NCBI RefSeq assembly: GCF_033366695.1
Contig: NZ_JAOBTQ010000001.1
Span: 2,914,001-2,978,000 of the forward strand
Direction: 5' to 3'
From: Streptomyces sp. SCL15-4
GTDB lineage: Bacteria > Actinomycetota > Actinomycetes > Streptomycetales > Streptomycetaceae
Length of the DNA: 64,000 bases
Shown here: piece after piece, positions 43,572 to 53,219 of the stretch
Position numbering within the stretch: the stretch's first letter is position 1
Layout: each line of letters starts with the position of its first letter
Position numbers and translations under genes: made by a program
Notes under the pieces: generated by a model
Seen by the model: the letters and a program-made list of their open reading frames with translations, nothing else
What the model was told of the DNA's origin: nothing
Databases searched by the model: none

Positions 43572-44489
43572 TCACGTCGCGAGCGGCAGGACGCTCGCTC
43601 CCCGGGAATCCAGGTCCAGCCGGTTGGCGGCCCAGCCCTCACCCGCGAGGTGGGAGACCTTGTCGGCGCTGTCGGCGTCGGCCAGGGCCATCACGGTGGG
43701 TCCGGCGCCGGAGATGACGGCCGGGATGCCGTCGGCGCGCAGCCGCTCCACCAGTGCGGCGCTGTCGGGCATGGCCGGGGCGCGGTACTCCTGGTGGAGG
43801 CGGTCCTCGGTGGCGGGCAGCAGCAGCTCGGGACGCCTGGTCAGGGCCTCGACCAGCAGGGCGGCGCGGCCCGCGTTCGCGGCGGCGTCCACGTGCGGAA
43901 CGCTGCGCGGGAGCAGTCCGCGCGCCGTCTCGGTCAGTACGGGCTTTCCGGGCACGAAAACCACCGGAACGATGGAATCGTGCGGCTCCATCCTGATGGC
44001 GCGGGCGGTGCCGGCCTCCATCCAGGACAGGGTGAAGCCGCCGAGCAGACAGGCGGCCACGTTGTCCGGGTGGCCCTCGATCTCGGTGGCCAGTTCCAGC
44101 AGCGCGGCGTCGTCCAGGCGTGCCTCGCCGCCTATGGTCACGGCGCGGGCGGCGACGATGCCGGCGCAGATGGCGGCGGAGGAGGAGCCGAGGCCCCGGC
44201 CGTGCGGGATGCGGTTGGCGCAGACGATCTCCAGGCCGCGGGGCTGTCCGCCCAGCAGGTCGAAGGCGGTCCGCAGGGAGCGGACGAGGAGGTGGCTCTC
44301 GTCCCGCGGCAGGGTCTCGCCGCCCTCACCCGCGATGTCGATGTGCAGCCCGGAGTCGGCCACCCGGACGACCACGTCGTCGTAGAGCCCCAGCGCGAGG
44401 CCCAGGGCGTCGAAACCCGGGCCGAGGTTGGCGCTGGTGGCGGGGACGCGCACCCGGACGGCGGCGGCGCGGAACGCTGGACCGGCCAT
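43572..44489 (-). CDS. thrB: Homoserine kinase
   Basis: The 305-residue GHMP kinase has VRVPATSANLGPGFDALGLAL near the N-terminus and the ATP loop PHGRGLGSSSAAICAG near residue 100. It phosphorylates homoserine before threonine synthase. It lies 274 bases after thrC, so it may have its own promoter while still being near the hom-thrC pair. Confidence 0.95.
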   Translation of the reverse strand: MAGPAFRAAAVRVRVPATSANLGPGFDALGLALGLYDDVVVRVADSGLHIDIAGEGGETLPRDESHLLVRSLRTAFDLLGGQPRGLEIVCANRIPHGRGLGSSSAAICAGIVAARAVTIGGEARLDDAALLELATEIEGHPDNVAACLLGGFTLSWMEAGTARAIRMEPHDSIVPVVFVPGKPVLTETARGLLPRSVPHVDAAANAGRAALLVEALTRRPELLLPATEDRLHQEYRAPAMPDSAALVERLRADGIPAVISGAGPTVMALADADSADKVSHLAGEGWAANRLDLDSRGASVLPLAT

Positions 44490-44763
44490 CGCTCGAAGAC
44501 TCTCCTTGAGCTGCGTTTACGGTCGAATGACGCTCGATGGATTCGATGGTCATCCGGTGGACTGCCGATGACTGACGTACGAACACCCGTCGGGCCGCGA
44601 AGACGGCGCGGCGCCTGCCATGCGCGAGGGCATATGCGGCAGGCGGGTTCGCTACAGCCTATCGAAGGAAGGTTCTGTGGCGACATAGGGCGCACAGGAG
44701 GCGCACGATGCGTGTCGTAAGCCCCCTGTGCACCTTGTCAGGGATTTCCCGGTTCGGGAGCGC

Positions 44764-45822
44764 TCAGGCGAGGCCGAGGCGCTCGGCCGCGGTGGCGGCG
44801 TCGACCGGGACGGTGACCGGCTGCGGGGCGCCGGCGACGGCCCAGTCCGGGTCCTTCAGGCCGTTGCCGGTGACCGTGCACACGATGCGCTGGCCCGGGT
44901 CGACCTTGCCCTGTTCGGCGGCCTTGAGCAGACCGGCCACCGAGGCGGCGGAGGCGGGCTCCACGAAGACGCCCTCCTGCGCGGCCAACAGACGGTAGGC
45001 GCGCAGGATCTCACGGTCCGTCACCTCGTCGATGGCCCCGCCGGACTCGTCGCGCGCGGCCAGGGCGTACTGCCAGGAGGCCGGGTTGCCGATGCGGATG
45101 GCGGTGGCGATGGTCGACGGGTCCTTGACGACCTCGCCGCGCACGATGGGGGCGCTGCCGGAGGCCTGGAAGCCCCACATCCGCGGGGTGCGGGTGGAGA
45201 CGCCGTCGGCGGCGTACTCCTTGTAGCCCTTCCAGTAGGCCGTGATGTTGCCCGCGTTGCCGACCGGGAGGACGTGGATGTCGGGCGCGTCGCCGAGCAT
45301 GTCCACGATCTCGAAGGCGGCCGTCTTCTGGCCCTCGATCCGCACCGGGTTGACCGAATTCACCAGCGCCACGGGGTAGTTCTCGCTGAGCGCACGGGCG
45401 AGGGTGAGGCAGTCGTCGAAGTTGCCGGCGACCTGGAGGATCTTCGCGCCGTGCACGAGGGCCTGGCCCATCTTGCCGAGGGCGATCTTGCCCTGCGGCA
45501 CCAGGACGGCCGAGACCATGCCGGCCCGCACCGCGTACGCGGCGGCGGAGGCGGAGGTGTTGCCGGTGGAGGCGCAGATGACGGCCTTCGCCCCCTCCTC
45601 CTTGGCCTTGCTGATCGCCATGGTCATGCCGCGGTCCTTGAAGGACCCGGTGGGGTTGGCTCCCTCCACCTTCAGGTGGACCTCGCAGCCCGTGCGCTCG
45701 GAGAGCACCTGCGCGGGCACGAGGGGCGTGCCGCCCTCGCGGAGCGTCACGACCGGCGTGGTGTCGGAGACGGGCAGCCGGTCCCGGTACTCCTCGATGA
45801 TTCCGCGCCACTGGTGGGTCAT
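44764..45822 (-). CDS. thrC: Threonine synthase
   Basis: The 352-residue PLP enzyme (fold type II) has the cofactor lysine in [11 protein letters not shown] near residue 60 and the phosphate loop [13 protein letters not shown] near 185. It converts O-phosphohomoserine to threonine. It begins 6 bases after the homoserine dehydrogenase stop, so the two are co-transcribed. Confidence 0.96.
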   Translation of the reverse strand: MTHQWRGIIEEYRDRLPVSDTTPVVTLREGGTPLVPAQVLSERTGCEVHLKVEGANPTGSFKDRGMTMAISKAKEEGAKAVICASTGNTSASAAAYAVRAGMVSAVLVPQGKIALGKMGQALVHGAKILQVAGNFDDCLTLARALSENYPVALVNSVNPVRIEGQKTAAFEIVDMLGDAPDIHVLPVGNAGNITAYWKGYKEYAADGVSTRTPRMWGFQASGSAPIVRGEVVKDPSTIATAIRIGNPASWQYALAARDESGGAIDEVTDREILRAYRLLAAQEGVFVEPASAASVAGLLKAAEQGKVDPGQRIVCTVTGNGLKDPDWAVAGAPQPVTVPVDAATAAERLGLA

Positions 45823-45828
45823 TGCTGG

Positions 45829-47118
45829 TTACTCTCCTTCAACCCGCATGATGCTGGCGACACCCCGCACGGTGTCCAGCTTGCGCAACGCCTCGACGGT
45901 CCCGGACAGGGAGGCGTCGAAGGCCCGGTGGGTGACGACGACGAGAGAGGCCTCGCCGTCCTTGCCCTGCTGCCGAACCGTGTCGATGGACACGCCGTGC
46001 TCGGCGAAAACGGTGGCGACCTGGGCGAGCACGCCCGGTTTGTCGGCCACGTCGAGGCTGATGTGGTACCGGGTGACGACGTCGCCCATCGGGGAGACGG
46101 TCAGGTCGGCGTAGGCCGACTCGCCGGGCCCGGTGGCGCCGTTGAGCCGGTTGCGGCAGACGGCCACCAGGTCGCCGAGGACGGCGGAGGCGGTGGGCGA
46201 GCCGCCGGCGCCGGGGCCGTAGAACATCAGCTGCCCGGCGGCGTCGCTCTCCACGAAGACGGCGTTGTACGCGCCGCGCACGGAGGCGAGCGGGTGGCTG
46301 AGCGGGATCATCGCGGGGTGCACCCGCGCGGTGACCGACGTGCCGTCCTTGGAGCGCTCGCAGATGGCGAGCAGCTTGATGGTGCAGCCCATCTCCTTGG
46401 CGGAGCGGAAGTCGGCGGCGGTGACCTCGGCCATGCCCTCGCGGTGGACGTCGTCCAGGCGGACGCGCGTGTGGAAGGCGATGCCGGCGAGGATGGCGGC
46501 CTTGGCTGCGGCGTCGAAGCCCTCGACGTCGGCGGTCGGGTCGGCTTCCGCGTACCCGAGGGCGGTGGCCTCGTCCAGGGCCTCCTGGTAGCCGGCGCCG
46601 GTGGAGTCCATCTTGTCGAGGATGAAGTTGGTCGTGCCGTTGACGATGCCGAGGACCCTGTTGACCTTGTCGCCGGCGAGCGACTCGCGCAGCGGCCGGA
46701 TCAGCGGGATGGCGCCGGCGACGGCGGCCTCGTAGTAGAGGTCCTTGCCGTTCGCCTCCGCCGCCGCGTGCAGGGCGGCGCCGTCCTGGGCGAGCAGCGC
46801 CTTGTTCGCGGAGACGACGGAAGCGCCGTGCTCGAAGGCGGTGGTGATGAGCGTCCGGGCGGGCTCGATGCCGCCGATGACCTCGACCACGACGTCGATG
46901 TCCCCGCGTTTGACCAGGGCGGTGGCGTCGGTGGTGACGAGCGCGGGGTCGATGCCCTCACGCGCCTTGCCGGTACGCCGGACGGCCACGCCGGCGAGTT
47001 CGACCGGGGCACCGATGCGGGCGGCGAGGTCGGCGGCGTGCGTCGTCATGATGCGCGCCACCTCTGAGCCGACCACTCCACAGCCCAGCAGCGCCACCTT
47101 CAGCGGACGCGTACGCAT
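45829..47118 (-). CDS. hom: Homoserine dehydrogenase
   Basis: The 429-residue protein has the NAD(P) motif LLGCGVVGSEVA at its start, EVIGGIEPA, the catalytic-region stretch NGTTNFILDKM near 190, and a C-terminal ACT domain (LDVADKPGVLAQVATVFAEH, near 355) that usually binds threonine for feedback inhibition. The start at ATG 47118 fits the spacing from GAGG; adjacent ATG 47121 is equally possible. It opens the hom-thrC unit. Confidence 0.95.
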   Translation of the reverse strand: MRTRPLKVALLGCGVVGSEVARIMTTHAADLAARIGAPVELAGVAVRRTGKAREGIDPALVTTDATALVKRGDIDVVVEVIGGIEPARTLITTAFEHGASVVSANKALLAQDGAALHAAAEANGKDLYYEAAVAGAIPLIRPLRESLAGDKVNRVLGIVNGTTNFILDKMDSTGAGYQEALDEATALGYAEADPTADVEGFDAAAKAAILAGIAFHTRVRLDDVHREGMAEVTAADFRSAKEMGCTIKLLAICERSKDGTSVTARVHPAMIPLSHPLASVRGAYNAVFVESDAAGQLMFYGPGAGGSPTASAVLGDLVAVCRNRLNGATGPGESAYADLTVSPMGDVVTRYHISLDVADKPGVLAQVATVFAEHGVSIDTVRQQGKDGEASLVVVTHRAFDASLSGTVEALRKLDTVRGVASIMRVEGE

Positions 47119-47222
47119 CATCCGACCTCGTTTCCTCATACCGTCTACGGTTGGTCCAGTCTCACTCACCGGACGGGAGTTTCTACCCTTCGTCCGGATC
47201 GTGAGACATCTATTTCATTTGT

Positions 47223-47257
47223 ACGGGGGCCGAAGACCGCAGATCTTCCGCCCCCGT
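47223..47257 (-). terminator. Terminator of lysA
   Basis: ACGGGGGC at 47223-47230 pairs with GCCCCCGT at 47250-47257, and GAAGA at 47232-47236 with TCTTC at 47244-47248. It lies about 17 bases after the lysA stop and separates lysA from hom, which therefore needs its own promoter. Confidence 0.8.
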
Positions 47258-47274
47258 CGTTCTCGGAGGGCGCG

Positions 47275-48666
47275 TCACCCGACGTCGAGACGCAGGAGGT
47301 CCTCCTCCGTCTCGCGCCGGACGATCACCCGGGCCTCGCCGTCCCGTACGGCGACGACGGGCGGCCGCAGGACGTGGTTGTAGTTGCTGGCCATGGACCG
47401 GCAGTACGCGCCGGTGGCCGGCACGGCGACGAGGTCGCCCGGTGCCAGGTCGCTCGGCAGGAACGCGTCCTTGACCACGATGTCCCCGCTCTCGCAGTGC
47501 TTGCCGACGACCCGGGAGAGCACCGGCTCGGCGTCGGAGGCGCGGGAGACGAGCGCGACGCTGTACTCGGCGTCGTACAGCGCGGTACGGATGTTGTCCG
47601 ACATGCCGCCGTCGACGGAGACGTACGTCCGCAGCCCGTCGAGCGGCTTGACCGTGCCGACCTCGTACAGGGTGAAGGCGGTGGGTCCGACGATGGCCCG
47701 TCCGGGCTCGACGGAGATGCGGGGCGTGCGCAGCCGGGCGGCCTCGCACTCGCGGGTGACGATCTCGGTGAGCGCCTTGGCGATCTCGTGCGGCTCGCGG
47801 GGGTCGTCGGCGCTGGTGTAGGCGATGCCGAGCCCGCCGCCGAGGTCGATCTCGGGCAGTTCGACGCCGTGCTCGTCGCGGATGTCCTTCAGCAGGCCGA
47901 CGACCCGGTGGGCGGCGACCTCGAAGCCGGACATGTCGAAGATCTGCGAGCCGATGTGCGAGTGGATGCCGATCAGCTCCAGCCCGTCGAGCTGGAGCGC
48001 CCGCCGCACGGCTTCCGCCGCCTGCCCGCCGGCGAGCGGGATGCCGAACTTCTGGTCCTCGTGGGCGGTGGCGATGAACTCGTGCGTGTGCGCCTCGACG
48101 CCCACGGTGATCCGGATCTGGACCTTCTGCCGCCTGCCGAGGGACTGGGCGATGTGGGCGACCCGCACGATCTCCTGGAAGGAGTCGAGCACGATCCGCC
48201 CGACGCCGGCCTCCACGGCCCGGCGGATCTCCTCGACGGACTTGTTGTTGCCGTGGAAGGCGATGCGCTCGGCGGGCATCCCCGCGGACAGCGCGGTGGC
48301 CAGCTCGCCGCCGGAGCACACGTCCAGATTCAGCCCCTCCTCGTCCAGCCACCGCACGACGGCCCGGGAGAGGAAGGCCTTGCCGGCGTAGAACACGTCC
48401 GCGTCCGGACCGAACGCGGTGCGCCAGGCACGCGCGCGGGACCGGAAGTCCTCCTCGTCGAGGATGTAGGCGGGCGTGCCGAACTCCTCGGCGAGCCGGG
48501 TGACGGGGATGCCCGCGACACCGACCACACCGTCGTCGCCGCGCGTGACGGTCTGGGCCCACACCTTCCGGTCCAGGGCGTTGAGGTCGGCGGGTGGTGC
48601 GGAGTAGTGCCCCTCGGGCAGGACATCGGCGTGGCGGGGCCCGGCGGGATGGGCGGAACGGCTCAT
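47275..48666 (-). CDS. lysA: Diaminopimelate decarboxylase
   Basis: The 463-residue enzyme has the PLP lysine in [11 protein letters not shown] near residue 83, [10 protein letters not shown], the phosphate-binding [18 protein letters not shown], and the catalytic Cys in GKHCESGD near 395. It makes lysine from meso-diaminopimelate, so it draws on the same aspartate pathway as hom and thrC. It begins 53 bases after the ArgRS-like gene, probably in one transcript. Confidence 0.96.
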   Translation of the reverse strand: MSRSAHPAGPRHADVLPEGHYSAPPADLNALDRKVWAQTVTRGDDGVVGVAGIPVTRLAEEFGTPAYILDEEDFRSRARAWRTAFGPDADVFYAGKAFLSRAVVRWLDEEGLNLDVCSGGELATALSAGMPAERIAFHGNNKSVEEIRRAVEAGVGRIVLDSFQEIVRVAHIAQSLGRRQKVQIRITVGVEAHTHEFIATAHEDQKFGIPLAGGQAAEAVRRALQLDGLELIGIHSHIGSQIFDMSGFEVAAHRVVGLLKDIRDEHGVELPEIDLGGGLGIAYTSADDPREPHEIAKALTEIVTRECEAARLRTPRISVEPGRAIVGPTAFTLYEVGTVKPLDGLRTYVSVDGGMSDNIRTALYDAEYSVALVSRASDAEPVLSRVVGKHCESGDIVVKDAFLPSDLAPGDLVAVPATGAYCRSMASNYNHVLRPPVVAVRDGEARVIVRRETEEDLLRLDVG

Positions 48667-48719
48667 GACGTGATTCTCAGGCTCTCTGTCTCTCTCCGGG
48701 GCGCATCCGCTCACGCGCC

Positions 48720-49700
48720 TCAGAGATGTTCGGGTGCGTCGATGCCGAGCAGGGACAGGCCACCGGCCAGCACCGTCCCGGCTGCTTCGGCGAGGGCCAG
48801 CCGGGCACGGTGGGCGGCCGAGGGTTTCTCCTCGCCGACGGGAAGCACGGAAGGCAGCAGGGGCAGCACGGCATCGGCGACGGTGACGAGATGCCGGGCG
48901 AGCCGGTCCGGGGCACGGTGGGTGGCGGCCGCGGTGAGGATGCGGGGGTGGTCGGCGAGGGGGGTGAGGAGGAGGGCGCCGGCCTCGGTGTGCGGGCGGC
49001 CGGGTTCGGCGGCGAAGCCGAGGCGGGCGGCGTTGCGGCCGAGGGAGCGGACGCGGGCGTGGGCGTACCGCACCCGGAACAGCGGGTTGCCCTCGCGCTG
49101 CACCAGGTGGTCGGCGGTGATCCGGGGCCGGTCGTGCGGGGCGGGGTGGAGCAGGGCCCACCGGGCGGCGTCGGGGCCGAGCGGCGCGGGGTCCTCCGGG
49201 GTGGGCACGGGCCGCAGATTGACGGGCTCGCCGTGCTCCACGGTGGCCCGCCCGCCCTGGGTTCCCACGATGCGTACGACGGCGTCGGCGACGACCTCGG
49301 CCCGCACCTCGTACGGCACCCGGAGCGCGACGACCTGTCCGGCGAGGGCGTCACCGTGCCCGTACCGGGCGCCCTTCTCCCGGATCTCCGCGACCAGCGC
49401 GGCCACCGGGTCGACCTGCTCGGCGAGCCGGATGTTGAGGAACCCCGGCCCGGTGACGACGACGTCCTCGATCCCTTCGGCCCCGACGAGACGTTCCCGC
49501 AGAATCCCGGCGACCCGCAGCGGAGGCTGCCCGGCGGCGCCGGCGAGCCGCAGCGCGACGGCGGTCGCGAAGTCCCCGCACCCACCGGGCCCCGGCTCGG
49601 TCACCACGACCCGCTCGGGCACGGCCACGCGCAACTCCCCGTCGTCGACGGCACGACACACCGCGTGCAACACGGTGCGGGAGAGCTCGGCGGGGGTCAC
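48720..49700 (-). CDS. Arginyl-tRNA synthetase-like protein lacking the catalytic domain
   Basis: The 326-residue protein resembles the ends of ArgRS. Residues about 1-95 look like the ArgRS N-terminal additional domain ([25 protein letters not shown]). Residues about 205-326 look like the DALR anticodon-binding domain ([22 protein letters not shown]). Between them there is no room for the Rossmann catalytic core, and no HIGH or KMSK motif is seen. It cannot charge tRNA by itself. The conserved place before lysA suggests a regulatory or tRNA-binding job; a similar argS-lysA pairing is known in actinobacteria with full-length ArgRS. The GTG start at 49700 has no clear ribosome site. Confidence 0.85.
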   Translation of the reverse strand: MTPAELSRTVLHAVCRAVDDGELRVAVPERVVVTEPGPGGCGDFATAVALRLAGAAGQPPLRVAGILRERLVGAEGIEDVVVTGPGFLNIRLAEQVDPVAALVAEIREKGARYGHGDALAGQVVALRVPYEVRAEVVADAVVRIVGTQGGRATVEHGEPVNLRPVPTPEDPAPLGPDAARWALLHPAPHDRPRITADHLVQREGNPLFRVRYAHARVRSLGRNAARLGFAAEPGRPHTEAGALLLTPLADHPRILTAAATHRAPDRLARHLVTVADAVLPLLPSVLPVGEEKPSAAHRARLALAEAAGTVLAGGLSLLGIDAPEHL

Positions 49701-49870
49701 GGGACAAGCGTAGGGGAGGAGGGGGGTGGGTGGGCGAGCCGGTTATGCCTTTCTTCCTTTTCCGATGCGGGCATGCCTGTGCGCGCCGGTCGCGTCGGGA
49801 GCGGCGGGGCCGGGAACGGCCAGGCGGTCACCGGCGGACGGCCCGGGATGCGTGGCCAGGGCGTATGTGG

Positions 49871-50827
49871 CTAGGGGTGGATGCCGTCGGGGCTGGGGAG
49901 CCCGTCGGGGTTCGGGAGGCCGGAGGCGGGGAGTCCGTCGGGAGTCATGAGGCGGTCTGGACTCGGGAGGCCGCTGGAACTGGCCAGGCCGCCGGGATCG
50001 GGTACGCCTTCGTGAGCCGGGAAGCCTTCGTGAGCGGGGAGCAGGTCTTCGTGAGCGCGGGGCAGGGCCTGCTGACCGGGCAGGTGGTCGCGACCGGCCG
50101 GACCGTCGTGGTCAGGCGGACCGTCGTGGCCGGGGAGGCTCTCATGGCCGGTCAGGCCTGTCATACCTGTCATACCTGTCAGGCCTTCATAAGGGCGCAG
50201 GCCTTCGTGACCGGGGAGGCCTTGCTGGCACGGCAGGGTTTGCCGGCACGGGAGGCGCTCGTGACCGGAGGCACCCTCGTCGGCCTCCTGCCCCTCACCG
50301 ACGCCCCCAGCGCCCTCCGGTTCACCGTTCTCCTCGCCGCTCCCCTCGACGATCTCCCCGTCACCGCCCCCGCCAGGCGCGCCTCCGCCCTGCCCGGGCT
50401 CATGCCCGCCCCCCGCGGCGGATCCGTCTCCCCCGGACGCCGCACGCCCGATCTTCCCCTCGATGAGGTCCTTCACGAGCCGGACCAGCTCGGCGGGTTC
50501 GAAGGGCTTGGCGAGGAAGGCGTCGACGCCGAGGTCGAGGCCGGCCTGGACCTCGTACTGGGTGCACGCGCTGATGATGGCGACGGGCAGGTGCTGCGTA
50601 CGGGGATCGGCGCGGAGCCGGGCGGCGGTGCGGAGCCCGTCCAGCCGGGGCATGACGACGTCGAGCGTCACGACATCGGGGCGCACCTCATGCACCACAT
50701 CCAGACACTCGGCACCATCGGCCGCGGTCACGACCTCTAGCCCTTCCAGCTCGAGGTTGACCCTGATCAGCTGCCGGATGACCTTGTTGTCGTCCACAAC
50801 AAGCACCCGACCCGGAGCGCCTGGCAC
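49871..50827 (-). CDS. Response regulator receiver protein with long repetitive tail
   Basis: The 318-residue protein has an N-terminal receiver (about 1-122) with acidic DD, phospho-acceptor Asp56 in VVTLDVVMP and the conserved Lys in DAFLAKPFEP. There is no DNA-binding domain. From about residue 130 it becomes Gly/Glu-rich, then a degenerate repeat of about six residues (LPGHEG, LPGHDG, GLPSPDG) to the end. GTG 50827 is chosen because the receiver starts there; no strong ribosome site is seen, so the transcript could be leaderless. The tail may be coded or could result from a lost stop; base composition does not decide it. Confidence 0.8.
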   Translation of the reverse strand: MPGAPGRVLVVDDNKVIRQLIRVNLELEGLEVVTAADGAECLDVVHEVRPDVVTLDVVMPRLDGLRTAARLRADPRTQHLPVAIISACTQYEVQAGLDLGVDAFLAKPFEPAELVRLVKDLIEGKIGRAASGGDGSAAGGGHEPGQGGGAPGGGGDGEIVEGSGEENGEPEGAGGVGEGQEADEGASGHERLPCRQTLPCQQGLPGHEGLRPYEGLTGMTGMTGLTGHESLPGHDGPPDHDGPAGRDHLPGQQALPRAHEDLLPAHEGFPAHEGVPDPGGLASSSGLPSPDRLMTPDGLPASGLPNPDGLPSPDGIHP

Positions 50828-50992
50828 AAGTCGAGAGTAGGTGCGGACCGGCCACCGCGTCCGGGTTTTCCCCACTTCCACCCCCTACAGGGGACCCGCT
50901 CCCCCCACCCGAGGAACCGAATTGCTGATCACCCCCGCGGACCTGCTAGTGTTCTACCCGTCGCCGCGAGCGAGAAGCTCAGCGCCCGACAC

Positions 50993-51064
50993 GCCCCCGT
51001 AGCTCAGGGGATAGAGCAACGGCCTCCGGAGCCGTGTGCGCAGGTTCGAATCCTGCCGGGGGCA
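50993..51064 (+). tRNA. tRNA-Arg (anticodon CCG)
   Basis: A full cloverleaf can be drawn: acceptor GCCCCCG with CGGGGGC, D-arm GCTC/GAGC, anticodon stem ACGGC/GCCGT with loop CTCCGGA (anticodon CCG at 51026-51028), and T-arm with loop TTCGAAT. The discriminator base is A and the 3' CCA is not encoded. An integrase gene follows nearby, so the 3' end of this tRNA is the likely attachment site. Confidence 0.96.
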
Positions 51065-51081
51065 CCTTGTAGGAGGTGCCT

Positions 51082-51123
51082 GAAGACCCCGTCACCAGCG
51101 GAAACGCTGAGGCCGGGGTCTTC
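51082..51123 (+). terminator. Terminator after tRNA-Arg
   Basis: GAAGACCCC at 51082-51090 pairs perfectly with GGGGTCTTC at 51115-51123. Inside it CAGCG (51096-51100) and CGCTG (51105-51109) close a GAAA tetraloop. It lies 17 bases after the tRNA. Confidence 0.8.
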
Positions 51124-51232
51124 GCGTATGTGCAGGCGTGTGCCGCTCGTAGCGGCCGTATGCCGGGGTCTGTGGACTATTCGTGGACAGGATCTTGTGA
51201 CGTTTCCCCAGGTCAAGCCCGGAAAACGCGAA

Positions 51233-51256
51233 GGCTCCCGGACACGTCCGGGAGCC
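51233..51256 (-). terminator. Hairpin after the small gene at 51276
   Basis: GGCTCCCGGA at 51233-51242 pairs perfectly with TCCGGGAGCC at 51247-51256 around a four-base loop. It lies 19 bases beyond the stop codon, and the base run on the minus-strand exit side is TT. Confidence 0.75.
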
Positions 51257-51275
51257 TCGAGCGAGGTTCGCCGAG

Positions 51276-51614
51276 TCAGGCTCGGACCTCGCGGACCAGG
51301 ATGCCGTCCCCGTCATAGAGCTCCAGAGAGCACCTCAGCCCGAAACGGCGGAGGAGGCCGGCGAGGTCATCGAGCCGCCGCGGGTCGACGACTCCGTTGA
51401 GTAGGACGTCCGGCCCATCGACGGGGTCGAGCTCCACTTCGCACCAACGGGTTCCCACCTCGTAGCCATTCCAGGAGGACGACCTCGACCTCCAGCCGGC
51501 CCGCACGAAGCGCTCGGCTACAGGCGAGGCGTCTCGGCAGCCGTGCAGGATGCCATTCACGTTGTTGCCCACCTCGACCCACCGAGGATCGAGCGCTTCG
51601 CCTTCCTCCGACAT
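51276..51614 (-). CDS. Hypothetical protein between integrase and tRNA
   Basis: The 112-residue acidic protein (MSEEGEALDPRWVEVG...) has no motif I recognise. It contains NGYEVGTRWCEVELDP and ends VREVRA. It is followed by a perfect hairpin. It begins 37 bases after the integrase stop and could be in the same transcript. ATG 51614 has GGGTGG upstream. It lies just inside the left end of the mobile element. Confidence 0.7.
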   Translation of the reverse strand: MSEEGEALDPRWVEVGNNVNGILHGCRDASPVAERFVRAGWRSRSSSWNGYEVGTRWCEVELDPVDGPDVLLNGVVDPRRLDDLAGLLRRFGLRCSLELYDGDGILVREVRA

Positions 51615-51651
51615 GTCCACCCTTGGAGTATGGGGTGCCTTGGTCCCGTGA

Positions 51652-53025
51652 TCACTCGTACTCCCGCAGCAACTCCTCGATCTTGCGGTTGGCGATCTCC
51701 TGTCGTCCATCGATGCACTTGGCGTAGCGGCTCAGCAGGACCTCCACGCTGTTGCCCGCACGCTCGGCGACTTCAGTCGGATCCACCCCGGAGTTGAGCC
51801 AGGTCGACAGTGCCGAGTGCCGGAGATCGTACGGACGCGCGGCGAGCGGGGAGGAGACCGCGGCCGGCGGGAGCGCCAGCGCACGAGCCTCCTGCCAGAC
51901 GCGGTAGTACGTGGACGAGCCGACCACTCCCCCGCGCTCGTTGGTGAACAGTCGCCCGTCCTCGGCGGTGCCGAAGGTGTCGAGATGCTGCCGGAGGATG
52001 GCGACGAGTTGGGGCGGGATTGGTACGAGCCGGACCTCCTCCGCCGGCCGGTTCTTCAGCCCCCGGTCGTCGTGGGTCTCACCGGAGTCCGTCCACTGCT
52101 TGCCGACACTCGGGCGCGTCCGGTTCAGCAGTGCTGTCCCCCAACCGACCTGGGGCAGCTTCAGGTCTGCACTGGTGAGGCCAACGGCCTCAGCCGGGCG
52201 CAGGCCACCGTAGTACATGCAGGCGAACAGGCCGACGAGTCGGCGACCACGCGCGCGGCCGTACCCGCCGACGTACGAGACCGCAGTCAGCAGGGAACGA
52301 GCCTGCTCGGGATTGGCGACGACCCGGGGGTCGACCTCTCCGGCAACCCTTGGCTTCTTCCAACGGATGCCCGTGATCGGGTTCTCTCTAAACTCGCCGA
52401 GGTCTATCGCGTAGTGCATCGCGTTGACGAGTGTCCGACGCTTGCGCCGGACGGTCTCCGCGGCCGCCGCCGTCCCGTCGAGCTTCAGCTTGAGTGAGTC
52501 CAGGACGGCCCTGCCCATCGCCGCGTCACCGAGGTCCGAGAGTGGGCGCGACGCCTTGGCCACCCAGTGCAAGGTGTCCGCGATCTCAGTCGGCAATTCG
52601 CGCTCGTCTGGCCCCGGGAGGACGAAGGCCCAGTTGCGGAGTGCCTTCCTGATCAGTTCCTCGGACGGCTGCCCAGGGCGATCGTCGAGAAGGGCCATTG
52701 TCACGGCGGTCAGGGCCTCATTGATCCCATTGCGTGTGTTCGGCGCCGCGTGAGGCCACTTCATGGCCAGGTACTTCAGAGCGAAGGCGTACCAGGTCAT
52801 CGAGGCCGCTTTCTCAACCATCGAGTCGGGCAGCCCCGTCGCCGTGTCGAATTCTTCGCCATCATGAGTGGCACGGAGCAACTTGGAGCGGTAGTGATCC
52901 GCGAGCGCCTTGGTTCGGAACTGTTCGGAGAAGACGTTCCCGGCAACGGTCCATCGGACGTCATAGGACGACTTCTTGGTGTTCCTCTTCCGTACGCCCC
53001 ACACCTTCACGTCGAGAGACTTCAC
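51652..53025 (-). CDS. int: Tyrosine-type site-specific integrase
   Basis: The 457-residue recombinase has an N-terminal arm-binding/SAM-like half and the catalytic half with the Arg in YYGGLRPAEAVGL, the Arg/His box in RPYDLRHSALSTWL and the nucleophilic Tyr in VLLSRYAKCID. GTG 53025 overlaps the excisionase stop (GTGA) and has GGAGG seven bases upstream; a longer frame exists. It inserts and removes the element, most likely at tRNA-Arg(CCG). Confidence 0.95.
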   Translation of the reverse strand: MKSLDVKVWGVRKRNTKKSSYDVRWTVAGNVFSEQFRTKALADHYRSKLLRATHDGEEFDTATGLPDSMVEKAASMTWYAFALKYLAMKWPHAAPNTRNGINEALTAVTMALLDDRPGQPSEELIRKALRNWAFVLPGPDERELPTEIADTLHWVAKASRPLSDLGDAAMGRAVLDSLKLKLDGTAAAAETVRRKRRTLVNAMHYAIDLGEFRENPITGIRWKKPRVAGEVDPRVVANPEQARSLLTAVSYVGGYGRARGRRLVGLFACMYYGGLRPAEAVGLTSADLKLPQVGWGTALLNRTRPSVGKQWTDSGETHDDRGLKNRPAEEVRLVPIPPQLVAILRQHLDTFGTAEDGRLFTNERGGVVGSSTYYRVWQEARALALPPAAVSSPLAARPYDLRHSALSTWLNSGVDPTEVAERAGNSVEVLLSRYAKCIDGRQEIANRKIEELLREYE

Positions 53026-53219
53026 GCCGCTGCCTCCAACTGCCGCAACCACGTTGTGAAGTCGCTCCGCCACACGCGAAGTTCTCCATTCGGGAGCTTG
53101 AATGCCGCGGGCCCTTGACCGAGCTCGCGCCATCGGTAGAAGGTCCGGCGCGAGACACCACCCAGCTCATCGAGCACTTGGCGGACGGTCATCAGCTCGT
53201 CGGGAACACGCTGGGCCAT
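53022..53219 (-). CDS. xis: Excisionase (winged helix-turn-helix, Xis)
   Basis: The 65-residue protein is a MerR-type winged-helix of the excisionase kind: MTVRQVLDELGGVSRRTFYRW, then a wing with FKLPNGELRVWRSDF. It helps the integrase remove the element. It overlaps the rep gene by 28 bases and the integrase by four, so rep-xis-int form a tightly coupled operon, as in pSAM2. Confidence 0.92.
   Translation of the reverse strand: MAQRVPDELMTVRQVLDELGGVSRRTFYRWRELGQGPAAFKLPNGELRVWRSDFTTWLRQLEAAA

Noticed and set aside
50100..50250. CRISPR-like array suspected from short repeats
   Set aside because: Units are irregular and about 18-24 bases with no constant spacer; they simply encode the degenerate peptide repeat. 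No cas gene is present in the window.
49730..50740. Plus-strand open frame opposite the response regulator
   Set aside because: The receiver domain on the minus strand is clear, whereas this frame shows only repeats mirrored from the tail.
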